Positions 1-5,306 of a stretch of 5,306 bases of DNA are shown piece after piece. Source of the DNA: Anaerolinea sp. (GTDB lineage Bacteria; Chloroflexota; Anaerolineae; Anaerolineales; Villigracilaceae); NCBI GenBank assembly GCA_020720965.1, contig DYNS01000223.1, positions 1 to 5,306 of the forward strand, read 5' to 3'. How positions within the stretch are numbered: the first letter of the stretch is position 1; every line of letters starts with the position of its first letter. Position numbers and translations under genes: made by a program. The notes beneath the pieces are model-generated. The model was not told the DNA's origin. It made no database searches and was given only the letters and a program-made list of their open reading frames with translations.

Positions 1-2
1 TG

Positions 3-182
3 AAGGTCCTCGCCGCCCTCACCATCGTCCTTAACCTGCCCACCATCGTAGCCTCCTTCTTTGGAATGAACGTCAAACTCCCCGGAGAAGACCACCCCCT
101 TGCCTTCCTCTCCGTTTTTGGGCTGGCAATCTCCCTCACTGCCATTGCCACCTTCATCTTCTACAAAAGAGACTGGCTCTAA
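3..182 (+). CDS. CorA-family divalent cation transporter, C-terminal fragment
   Basis: This is the last 59 codons of a gene whose 5' part lies left of the window; the first in-frame codon is at 3 and the TAA stop at 180-182. The fragment shows the two-helix C-terminus of CorA (2-TM-GxN) proteins. A hydrophobic helix (LAALTIVLNLPTIVASFF) runs straight into the signature Gly-Met-Asn (GMN, about 75-83). A short acidic loop (LPGEDHPL) follows, then a second hydrophobic helix ending in the basic tail YKRDWL. In the family the GMN loop forms the outer mouth of a pentameric Mg2+/Co2+ channel in the inner membrane, and the large cytoplasmic domain (not visible here) senses Mg2+. Whether this one carries Mg2+, Co2+ or Zn2+ cannot be told from the fragment. 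Its stop overlaps the start of the next gene, so the two are probably co-transcribed and translationally coupled. Confidence 0.87.
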   Translation, partial: KVLAALTIVLNLPTIVASFFGMNVKLPGEDHPLAFLSVFGLAISLTAIATFIFYKRDWL

Positions 183-1063
183 TGCGCTTTTCCCCTCCCC
201 AACCCCTTACCCCAACCCCCGCCCAACTGGGCGAAGGACCCGCATGGAACACCTCCCAAAGCCTTTTGCACTGGGTGGATATTCACGCCGGACATTTGCA
301 CACCTTCAACCCCCGCAGCGGGGAAGATGAAAAACAAGAATTAGGTATCTCCCTCGGCTGCGCCGCCCCCAGGCAGAAGGGCGGCTTCCTCCTCGGTTTG
401 CGGGATGGCATTGCCGCCCTGGCGCCGGATTCCGTTTCGGCGCAATATCTCGCCCAACCAGAGCCTCACCTGCCCGGAAACCGCTTCAACGATGGAAAAT
501 GTGACCCCGCCGGGCGCTTCTTGGCAGGCACCATGGACAACGCCGAAAAAGAAGCAACCGGCTCGCTTTACTCCTACTCCCCCACCGGCGAGATAAAAAC
601 TCTCCTCACAGGCATCCGCATTTCCAACGGCATCACCTGGAGCCCGGACTACAAAACCCTCTACTACATAGACACCCCCACCTTTGAGATTGCCGCCTTC
701 GACTACGACCTGCAAACCGGAGAAATTGCCAACCGCCGCGTAGCCGTTTCCATTCCCCCCGCCCTTGGCTTTCCAGACGGCATGACCGCCGATAAGCAGG
801 GGCGTTTATGGGTTGGCATGTGGGGCGGAGCCGCCATCACCATTTGGCAGCCCCAAACCGGTCAACTACTGGAGAAGATAGAACTGCCTGCCAAAAACGT
901 CACCGCCTGCGCCTTTGGCGGCGAAAACGGCAGCGACCTCTACATTACCTCCGCCCGAATCGGGTTGGGTGCGGAGGATTTAACGGCGTACCCGGCTTCG
1001 GGTCTGCTTTTTCGGGTGCAGACGGATGTTGAGGGTTTGCCCACCTTTCCCTTTGCCGGGTAA
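182..1063 (+). CDS. SMP-30/gluconolactonase/LRE family protein (regucalcin-like lactonase)
   Basis: A 293-residue protein, the usual length for this six-bladed beta-propeller family, whose members hydrolyse sugar lactones (gluconolactone and relatives) with a divalent metal. Family landmarks appear in order: LGEGPAW with Glu18, RFNDGKCDPAGRFLAGTM with Arg101 and Asn103, ISNGITWSPD with Asn149, and PDGMTAD with Asp199. By comparison with human regucalcin, Glu18, Asn149 and Asp199 are the expected metal ligands, and Arg101 and Asn103 line the substrate pocket. The C-terminus (LLFRVQTDVEGLPTFPFAG) is also typical. No signal peptide is seen, so it is probably cytoplasmic. The ATG at 182 overlaps the upstream TAA. 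An in-frame stop at 32-34 and the absence of other upstream ATG/GTG codons make this the best start, although no good Shine-Dalgarno is present, which fits coupling. Residues 4-15 are Pro/Thr-rich, coded by a C-run tract in place of the usual first strand. Codon use changes sharply near 960. The true substrate is unknown. Confidence 0.9.
   Translation: MRFSPPQPLTPTPAQLGEGPAWNTSQSLLHWVDIHAGHLHTFNPRSGEDEKQELGISLGCAAPRQKGGFLLGLRDGIAALAPDSVSAQYLAQPEPHLPGNRFNDGKCDPAGRFLAGTMDNAEKEATGSLYSYSPTGEIKTLLTGIRISNGITWSPDYKTLYYIDTPTFEIAAFDYDLQTGEIANRRVAVSIPPALGFPDGMTADKQGRLWVGMWGGAAITIWQPQTGQLLEKIELPAKNVTACAFGGENGSDLYITSARIGLGAEDLTAYPASGLLFRVQTDVEGLPTFPFAG
192..224 (-). repeat. G-run tract with G-quadruplex potential (C-runs on + strand)
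   Basis: On the + strand six C-runs (4, 4, 4, 4, 5 and 3 bases) are separated by 1 to 3 bases, so the minus strand carries six G-runs with very short loops, matching the G-quadruplex consensus. The tract lies ten bases into the SMP-30 gene and codes for its Pro-rich N-terminus. The G-rich strand is the template strand, so the mRNA itself would be C-rich and would not fold this way. The string resembles the CCCCAACCCC-type dispersed repeats I recall from Chloroflexota genomes. That resemblance is from memory, and only one copy is present in this window. Confidence 0.6.
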
Positions 1064-1069
1064 TCTCCC

Positions 1070-2098
1070 ATGTCTTCTTCCGAGCGCTTAACTTTTGTAG
1101 ATGTCGCCAAGGGCATTGGCATTTTGCTGGTTGCCCTGGCGCACAATGACCTGGCTGCATACGCGCCTTTTGCATTCCATTGGATTTACTCCTTCCACAT
1201 GCCGTTCTTCTTTCTGCTTTCCGGTTTGTTTTTTAAGCCGGGCGGCAGTTTGTGGGCATTGCTGCAAAAACGCTCTACCAGTCTGCTACGCCCCTACTTT
1301 TTTGGAATCTTTCTCATCTACTTTTGGGCGATTTTTTTTGATACGATGGGTTTGCCCACCGCTTTTGGGCGGATTGTCAAGGCGCTATATGGAAACGGTT
1401 ACTACCTGGACTGGGTGGCGATGTGGTTTTTGCCCGCTCTTTTTATGGTGAATTTGTTTGCCTTTGGCTTTTATGCCGTCTTTGGGCGTTTTTCTACGCT
1501 TTGGCGTGGGGCGGCGCTGCTGGGTTTTCTCGCTTTTGGGGTGTGGATGCTGCCCTGGTTCAATCCCCTCACCCTGCCGGGGATTGGCACATTCAACGGG
1601 CTGCCCTGGAGCCTGGATTTAGCCCTGCTCGCCGGGTTTTTCTTCGTCAGCGGGCGCGAGTTGTTTGCCCTCCTGCCACAGACCTGGTTTGGTTCTCCCT
1701 GGGTGTTGCTATGGGCGGCTGCTCTCAACCTGGGGCTGGTGTTCGCCTTCCCGCAGACGATGGATTTTAACATTCGCGCCTATAGTCTGCCCCTGGTCTT
1801 TACCCTGGAGGCGTTGAGCGGTAGTATCTTTGTGCTGGCTATCTCCTGGTGGCTGGCCAGGGCAGGGGGCTGGCTGGCGGCGGGGTTTTCTTATCTGGGG
1901 CGCATTTCGGTGCTTATCCTCATCTTCCATAATCCGGTGCAGTCTTACCTTACCGGCAAAATAGACTTTTTGTTGGGCGGCAGTGTGTATAGCCCCTTGC
2001 TGGTTTTTCCCTTTTCCATCGCCATACCGGCGCTCATTTACGAGTTGGGGGTGCGTCAAAATCCGGTTGCGGCGCGTTGGTTTGGGATGCGCGGTTAA
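1070..2098 (+). CDS. Acyltransferase-3 family integral membrane protein (COG3594-like O-acetylase)
   Basis: A 342-residue, strongly hydrophobic protein with about ten predicted membrane helices and no signal peptide. It matches the Acyl_transf_3 pattern. The N-terminal motif DVAKGIGILLVALAHN (11-26) holds His25, the expected catalytic or acyl-accepting His. Next come FHMPFFFLLSGLFF (42-55), WFLPALF (119-125) and a late LGRISVLILIFHNPV (277-291). VAKGIGI points to the fucose 4-O-acetylase-like COG3594 subgroup. Such proteins transfer acyl (often acetyl) groups to cell-surface sugars, exopolysaccharide or lipids, but the acceptor here cannot be inferred. Length is normal for the family. The ATG lies six bases after the SMP-30 stop with no convincing ribosome-binding site in the gap, so translation probably depends on coupling. 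The coding strand is richer in T and G (TTT, TTG, GGG codons) than the upstream genes, partly because of the hydrophobic content. The stop codon lies inside the terminator stem. Confidence 0.87.
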   Translation: MSSSERLTFVDVAKGIGILLVALAHNDLAAYAPFAFHWIYSFHMPFFFLLSGLFFKPGGSLWALLQKRSTSLLRPYFFGIFLIYFWAIFFDTMGLPTAFGRIVKALYGNGYYLDWVAMWFLPALFMVNLFAFGFYAVFGRFSTLWRGAALLGFLAFGVWMLPWFNPLTLPGIGTFNGLPWSLDLALLAGFFFVSGRELFALLPQTWFGSPWVLLWAAALNLGLVFAFPQTMDFNIRAYSLPLVFTLEALSGSIFVLAISWWLARAGGWLAAGFSYLGRISVLILIFHNPVQSYLTGKIDFLLGGSVYSPLLVFPFSIAIPALIYELGVRQNPVAARWFGMRG

Positions 2099-2133
2099 AT
2101 AAAAAATGCCCGATAAGGGCATTTTTTATTTAA
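2095..2133. terminator. Bidirectional intrinsic terminator between convergent genes
   Basis: A perfect 17-bp inverted repeat (arms 2095-2111 and 2117-2133) flanks the 5-base loop GATAA. The core GGGC/GCCC pairs sit next to the loop, and the outer part is A/T only, giving a T-rich run (ATTTTTTATTT) after the stem on either strand. It should therefore stop transcripts of the acyltransferase group (+) and of the recG-coaD group (-). The TAA of the + gene (2096-2098) and the TAA of the - gene (2130-2132) lie in mirror positions within the two arms, so there is almost no untranslated spacer before the hairpin. Confidence 0.92.
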
Positions 2134-2639
2134 TCCCCTTCTGGGGCGGGCGCTTCTGGTTTGGGGCTTTCTGTGCCGGGGATGTTTGCTCTCAGACGGT
2201 CTTCCTCAATTTTGTGAATGCCGTTTCGCACCTGGGTATGCAGGCGACCAATTTCGGTTTCCAGTGCCTCCAGCGAGGAGACGACATAATCATCCGCATC
2301 GCGCCGGGTGGCGTTGGCGTCTTCTTTTGCCTGGGCAACAATCTGGCTGGCGCGGGTTTGGGCGCTTTTTACAATTGCCTCCCGCTCTATCATTTGCTCG
2401 GCTTTTTCTTTTGCCAGGGTCACAATTCGGCTGGCTTCTTCCTGGGCTTGTGCCAGAATACGTTCTTTTTGGGTGTTAATTTGCTGGGCTTTTTTTACTT
2501 CTTCCGGTACGGTCACGCGCATCTGGTCGATAATATCCAGCATTTTATCTTCATCCACCACCACATTGCGGGTGAAAGGGATGGTGCGGGCTTCGTTAAA
2601 CAGTTCTTCCAGGCGGTCTACGAGGTGGAGTATGTCCAT
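2130..2639 (-). CDS. Coiled-coil protein found beside coaD, resembling ATP synthase F0 subunit b/V-ATPase subunit H (function unknown)
   Basis: A 169-residue soluble protein. Residues 1-42 (starting MDILHLVDRLEELFNEA, with VVVDEDKMLDIIDQMR at 26-41) form a conserved-looking head. Residues 44-148 are rich in Ala, Glu, Gln, Lys and Arg with heptad-like spacing (KERILAQAQEEASRIVTLA), as in the stalk helices of F0 subunit b or in DivIVA-type proteins. Residues 150-169 are a Pro/Glu/Ala tail that is probably disordered. No membrane helix is seen, so it is not a genuine subunit b, and no other ATP synthase genes are nearby. I recall similar proteins next to coaD in Chloroflexota and Firmicutes, usually annotated by coiled-coil similarity alone. 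Start: ATG at 2637-2639 with AGAGG five bases upstream. The gene is last in the recG-coaD set, 64 bases after coaD, and its stop is inside the terminator stem. A DivIVA-like scaffold role is possible but unproven. Confidence 0.85.
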   Translation of the reverse strand: MDILHLVDRLEELFNEARTIPFTRNVVVDEDKMLDIIDQMRVTVPEEVKKAQQINTQKERILAQAQEEASRIVTLAKEKAEQMIEREAIVKSAQTRASQIVAQAKEDANATRRDADDYVVSSLEALETEIGRLHTQVRNGIHKIEEDRLRANIPGTESPKPEAPAPEGD

Positions 2640-2644
2640 AAAAA

Positions 2645-2649
2645 CCTCT
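2645..2649 (-). promoter_or_regulatory. Ribosome-binding site of the coiled-coil gene
   Basis: The minus strand reads AAGAGGT just upstream of the gene, with AGAGG five bases before the ATG at 2639-2637. This is a good Shine-Dalgarno match at normal spacing and supports MDILHL as the N-terminus. It also means the gene need not depend on coupling to coaD. Confidence 0.65.
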
Positions 2650-2680
2650 TCTCAGGCTTCTGATTTGCGTTAATACTGCA

Positions 2681-2689
2681 ATTCTAGCA
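2681..2689 (-). promoter_or_regulatory. Possible extended -10 promoter element for the coiled-coil gene
   Basis: In the 64-base gap after coaD the minus strand reads TGCTAGAAT, a match to an extended -10 (TGnTATAAT with one mismatch), about 40 bases before the ATG. At a 17-base spacer the -35 position reads GATTAA, which is a poor match to TTGACA. It could give the last gene of the set some independent transcription, but a single short AT-rich match in a gap is weak evidence. Confidence 0.28.
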
Positions 2690-2703
2690 CATTCGGGCGG
2701 GGG

Positions 2704-3222
2704 TTAATCGCGTGGGCTTCCGGCAGGGCGCTGACTCTCGTTTAGACTGGTCATACGCCGTTTGAGGGCGGCTTCTACATGCGGCGGAACCATGCTGGAG
2801 ACGTTGCCATCCAGCGCCGCAATCTCTCTTACCGTTGTGGAGGAGAGGAAGGTATGCTCCTCGTTAGTGATGAAGGAAACGATTTCAATATCCGGCGCGA
2901 GGCGATGGTTGGCAAGCGCCATGCGAAACTCAAACTCAAAATCGGAAAAGACGCGCAAGCCGCGCACTATCACTTGCGCGTTCAGTTCGTGCGCCATGTT
3001 CACCGTCAGGCTGCTGTAACCCACAATCTTAATTTTGTTGTGGTCTTTAAAGGTCTGCTTCACCAGGTCTATGCGCTCTTCCGGGCTAAAAAGCAGGTTT
3101 TTGAGCGGTTTGTCGTAAACGGCAATGACAACCTCGTCAAATAGACGGGCGGCGCGTTCGGCAATATCCATGTGACCGTAATGGATGGGGTCGAAAGTGC
3201 CGGGGAACATGGCTCTTACCAT
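2704..3222 (-). CDS. coaD: Phosphopantetheine adenylyltransferase
   Basis: CoaD catalyses the fourth step of coenzyme A synthesis in the cytoplasm: ATP plus 4'-phosphopantetheine gives dephospho-CoA and pyrophosphate. The 172-residue product shows every expected element of this nucleotidyltransferase. These are PGTFDP (7-12), the (T/H)xGH motif as HYGH (14-17), Lys41 aligning with E. coli Lys42, VRGLR (86-90) with Arg87 and Arg90, SDFEFEF (93-99), and the ATP-binding LSSTTVREI (126-134). The core is normal in size. About 12 residues at the C-terminus (NESQRPAGSPRD) extend beyond the usual end and look disordered. The start at 3222 is chosen because GGAGG lies 10 bases upstream and CoaD proteins usually begin a few residues before the xPGTFDP strand; Met5 is a less likely alternative. 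It follows recG by 18 bases and is co-transcribed with it. Confidence 0.97.
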   Translation of the reverse strand: MVRAMFPGTFDPIHYGHMDIAERAARLFDEVVIAVYDKPLKNLLFSPEERIDLVKQTFKDHNKIKIVGYSSLTVNMAHELNAQVIVRGLRVFSDFEFEFRMALANHRLAPDIEIVSFITNEEHTFLSSTTVREIAALDGNVSSMVPPHVEAALKRRMTSLNESQRPAGSPRD

Positions 3223-3232
3223 AAAGGCTCTC

Positions 3233-3237
3233 CCTCC
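3233..3237 (-). promoter_or_regulatory. Ribosome-binding site of coaD
   Basis: GGAGG on the minus strand (within GGAGGGAGAG) lies 10 bases before the coaD ATG and inside the 18-base gap after the recG stop. It is the strongest Shine-Dalgarno in the window and fixes the coaD start at 3222 rather than at the second Met. Confidence 0.75.
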
Positions 3238-3240
3238 GGG

Positions 3241-5306
3241 TTAACTCACATCGCCTTTGCCCCTACCCCAAAAACGGGAAAAGGCTTCGGCAAGCAGGGC
3301 GTGTTCCGGTTGGTTCAGGTTGGGGTCTGTGCCGAATAACTCGGCGGCTTGTTTGCGGGCTTTTTCAATGAGGGCGACATTGGTCAGCGAAGCCATTTTG
3401 ATGTTGGCGGCATGACCTGCCTGCGCCGTCCCCAAAAATTCGCCGGGTCCGCGCTGTTGCAAGTCCAACTCTGCCAGTTGAAAACCGTCATTGGTGGCTT
3501 GCATGGCTTGCAGGCGCTCGTTTTCTGCGGCGTTGGAGGTGGCAGGAACCAGCAAGCAGAAGGCTTCGCCGCCGCCCCGCCCTACCCGCCCACGCAACTG
3601 ATGCAGCTGCGCCAGCCCAAAGCGGTTTGCGCCCTCAATTAACATCACCGTTGCGTTGGGGACATCCACCCCCACCTCGATGACGGTGGTGGAGACCAGA
3701 ATTTGATACTTGCCGTCCCGAAACTCCGCCATAATGCGGTCTTTTTCTTCCGGCTTCATTTTTCCGTGGAGCAAACCCAGCTGGTAGGTGGGGAAAATCT
3801 CTTTAGAAAGCCTTTCGTGGTCATCCACCGCCGCTTTCAGTTCTTCCAGTTTTTCGCTTTCTTCAATCAGCGGGTACACAATAAAGGCTTGACGACCGGC
3901 TTTGATTTGGGCGCGGATGAGGGTGTAAGCGCGTTCCCTCTCCTGCGGGGTAAGGACATGGGTGGAAACCGGCTGCCTTCCGGCGGGCATTTCGTCAATC
4001 ACCGACAAATCCAGGTCGCCGTACAGGGTGAGAGCGAGAGAGCGAGGGATGGGGGTGGCGGTCATCACCAGCAGGTGCGGGTTTTGCCCCTTTTGGCGCA
4101 GGGTGGCGCGTTGTTCCACCCCAAAGCGGTGCTGTTCGTCAATCACAATCAGTTGCAAATCCTGAAACTGAACCGGCTCTTCGAGCAGGGCGTGGGTGCC
4201 GATGAGGGCTTTGACCTCGCCCGAAGCCAACCCTGCCAAAAGCGATTCTCTCTCCCCGGCGCTTGTGTCGCCGGTAAGTAAGCGAATCTGCCCTTCGGCA
4301 AGCAGCCCCTCCCCGACAAGGAATCGGGAGAAGTTTTTGTAATGCTGTTCCGCCAAAATGGAGGTGGGCGCCATAATGGCGGCTTGCGCCCCGGTGCGGT
4401 TCACCATCAGGGCGGCGAGGGCGGCAATCACCGTTTTGCCGGAGCCTACATCGCCTTGCACCAGCCGGTTCATTGGTCTGCCGGAGCCTAAATCCACCAC
4501 GACATCGTCCAGGGTGCGTTTTTGCGCCCCGGTGAGGGGGAAGGGCAGGGCGTTCAGGCGGGCTTCTAGCCATTCGTCCGGTACATCAAAAATTCGTCCG
4601 ACCACGCTTTGGGCTTGGCGTTTTTGCTGTAAAACGCCCATCTGCAGGTAGAAGATTTCGTCAAATGCCAGGCGCTCGCGGGCGGCTTGCAGGGTCTCTT
4701 GCGAATCGGGGAAGTGCGCCTGTCGAATGGCTTCTCCCAGCCCCAACAGGTCGGCGGCGCGGAGGGTGGTTTCGGGCAGGGGGTCTGCCACTCTCGGCGA
4801 CCAAAAGCGCACGACCTGGTCCATCTGTTTGCGGAGCCAGTTTTGGGTGATGTTGGCGGTGAGGGCGTACACCGGCACAATGCGGTTGGTGAGGAGGTGT
4901 TCGGTTTCTACGGTTTCCCAGTCTGGGCTGTTCATCACCAGCCTGCCCAGGTATTGCTCAATTTTTCCGGCGGCGGCAATGGATGTGCCTTCTTTGAGGC
5001 GATTTGCCAGCCAGGGTTGGTTAAACCAGGAGAGTCTGAGTGCGCCGGTGCCATCGCTGATGATGCACTCCAGCAGGGTCATTTTTCCGCCGCGAATTTT
5101 GCGCTCTATGACGCTTTGTACCTGCCCAATGACGGTGACGACTTCGCCGTAGAATAGGTTGCGGATGGGTTTGAGCTGGCTGTAGTCATCGTAGCGGCGC
5201 GGAAAGTTGTATAGCATGTCGCCCAGGGTTTGTAAGCCCAGCCGCCTGAGTGATTCGGCGTTGCGGGGTCCCACCCCGGAGAGGATGGTGAGGTCGGCGT
5301 TGAGGG
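3241..5306 (-). CDS. recG: ATP-dependent DNA helicase RecG, 5' end beyond window
   Basis: RecG is a superfamily 2 double-stranded DNA translocase that remodels stalled forks and branch-migrates Holliday junctions. About 687 residues are visible. From the open right edge the frame reads LNADLTILSGVGPRNAESL, the helix-hairpin-like opening of the RecG wedge domain, then FPRRYDDYSQL and an OB-fold (about 5150-4885). The helicase core follows: Walker A GDVGSGKT (4455-4432), APTSILAEQ, Walker B DEQH (4140-4129), TATP (4062-4051), and a C-terminal lobe with STTVIEVGVDVPNA and motif VI QLRGRVGRG (3600-3574). The RecG-specific region with RGPGEFLGT (3453-3427) comes last, and TAA is at 3243-3241. A GTG at 5274-5272 falls inside the conserved GVGPR motif and is not the start; the true start lies outside. 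Some relatives carry an extra N-terminal region, which cannot be judged here. The gene reads into coaD after 18 bases. All catalytic motifs are intact. Confidence 0.98.
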   Translation of the reverse strand, partial: LNADLTILSGVGPRNAESLRRLGLQTLGDMLYNFPRRYDDYSQLKPIRNLFYGEVVTVIGQVQSVIERKIRGGKMTLLECIISDGTGALRLSWFNQPWLANRLKEGTSIAAAGKIEQYLGRLVMNSPDWETVETEHLLTNRIVPVYALTANITQNWLRKQMDQVVRFWSPRVADPLPETTLRAADLLGLGEAIRQAHFPDSQETLQAARERLAFDEIFYLQMGVLQQKRQAQSVVGRIFDVPDEWLEARLNALPFPLTGAQKRTLDDVVVDLGSGRPMNRLVQGDVGSGKTVIAALAALMVNRTGAQAAIMAPTSILAEQHYKNFSRFLVGEGLLAEGQIRLLTGDTSAGERESLLAGLASGEVKALIGTHALLEEPVQFQDLQLIVIDEQHRFGVEQRATLRQKGQNPHLLVMTATPIPRSLALTLYGDLDLSVIDEMPAGRQPVSTHVLTPQERERAYTLIRAQIKAGRQAFIVYPLIEESEKLEELKAAVDDHERLSKEIFPTYQLGLLHGKMKPEEKDRIMAEFRDGKYQILVSTTVIEVGVDVPNATVMLIEGANRFGLAQLHQLRGRVGRGGGEAFCLLVPATSNAAENERLQAMQATNDGFQLAELDLQQRGPGEFLGTAQAGHAANIKMASLTNVALIEKARKQAAELFGTDPNLNQPEHALLAEAFSRFWGRGKGDVS

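Noticed and set aside
341..715. 124-codon open frame on the - strand
   Set aside because: It is antisense to the conserved blades of the SMP-30 gene, and its Gly/Val-rich translation is what the complement of a C-ending-codon gene gives.
1709..2122. 137-codon open frame on the - strand
   Set aside because: It opposes the acyltransferase and would have to start within the terminator hairpin. Its composition is the complement of a hydrophobic gene.
2106..2663. 185-codon open frame on the + strand
   Set aside because: It is antisense to the coiled-coil gene and slightly longer than it, but its Phe/Gly/His-rich translation looks like a shadow. It starts inside the terminator and has no ribosome-binding site or recognisable motif.
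2764..3182. CoaD HYGH in place of the common TxGH as a possible active-site oddity
   Set aside because: The family signature is (T/H)xGH, so His at the first position is accepted variation, and all other key residues are present.
3703..4281. 192-codon open frame on the + strand
   Set aside because: It lies wholly antisense to the intact helicase core of recG, and its translation shows no domain or periodicity of its own.
4139..4573. 144-codon open frame on the - strand
   Set aside because: It is a frame-shifted reading of recG itself; the recG frame holds Walker A and B and is unbroken.
5272..5274. GTG as the recG start, giving a 677-residue protein
   Set aside because: The codon is the Val of the conserved GVGPR motif, and the frame stays open to the window edge coding LNADLTILSG, which fits the RecG wedge domain. 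The gene is therefore partial.
1..5306. Mobile elements, CRISPR repeats, tRNA/rRNA or a defence system
   Set aside because: No transposase or integrase motif, direct-repeat array, cloverleaf or rRNA-like stretch was seen, and almost every base is covered by recognisable housekeeping-type genes.

Overview
The window looks like ordinary chromosomal DNA from a moderately GC-rich bacterium, most plausibly a member of the Chloroflexota (Anaerolineae-like). That guess rests on recG-coaD followed by a coiled-coil gene with an F0-b-like name in databases, and on a C-run-rich segment resembling repeats common in that phylum. It is inferred from memory of gene order and sequence style, not from a search.

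Left arm (1-2098, + strand): three tightly packed genes read rightward. The 3' end of a CorA-type divalent-cation transporter overlaps by one base (TAATG) the start of an SMP-30/gluconolactonase (regucalcin-like) gene. Six bases after that gene comes a polytopic acyltransferase-3 (COG3594-like O-acetylase). The spacing implies one transcript with translational coupling, although the three products share no obvious pathway.

Centre (2095-2133): a perfect 17-bp inverted repeat with a 5-nt loop separates the two convergent gene groups and should act as a bidirectional terminator. Both flanking TAA stop codons lie in mirror-image positions inside the stem.

Right arm (2130-5306, - strand): recG (its 5' end lies beyond the window), then coaD 18 bases downstream, then a 169-residue coiled-coil protein of unknown role 64 bases further on. 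RecG remodels stalled replication forks, and CoaD makes dephospho-CoA. Their pairing is a conserved housekeeping neighbourhood rather than a functional pathway.

I found no mobile element, CRISPR array, RNA gene or clear novel system. The observations most worth checking are an abrupt codon-usage and strand-composition change inside the SMP-30 gene near position 960, a G-quadruplex-capable C-run tract that forms that gene's N-terminal codons, the stop codons embedded in the terminator, and the uncharacterised coiled-coil gene after coaD.
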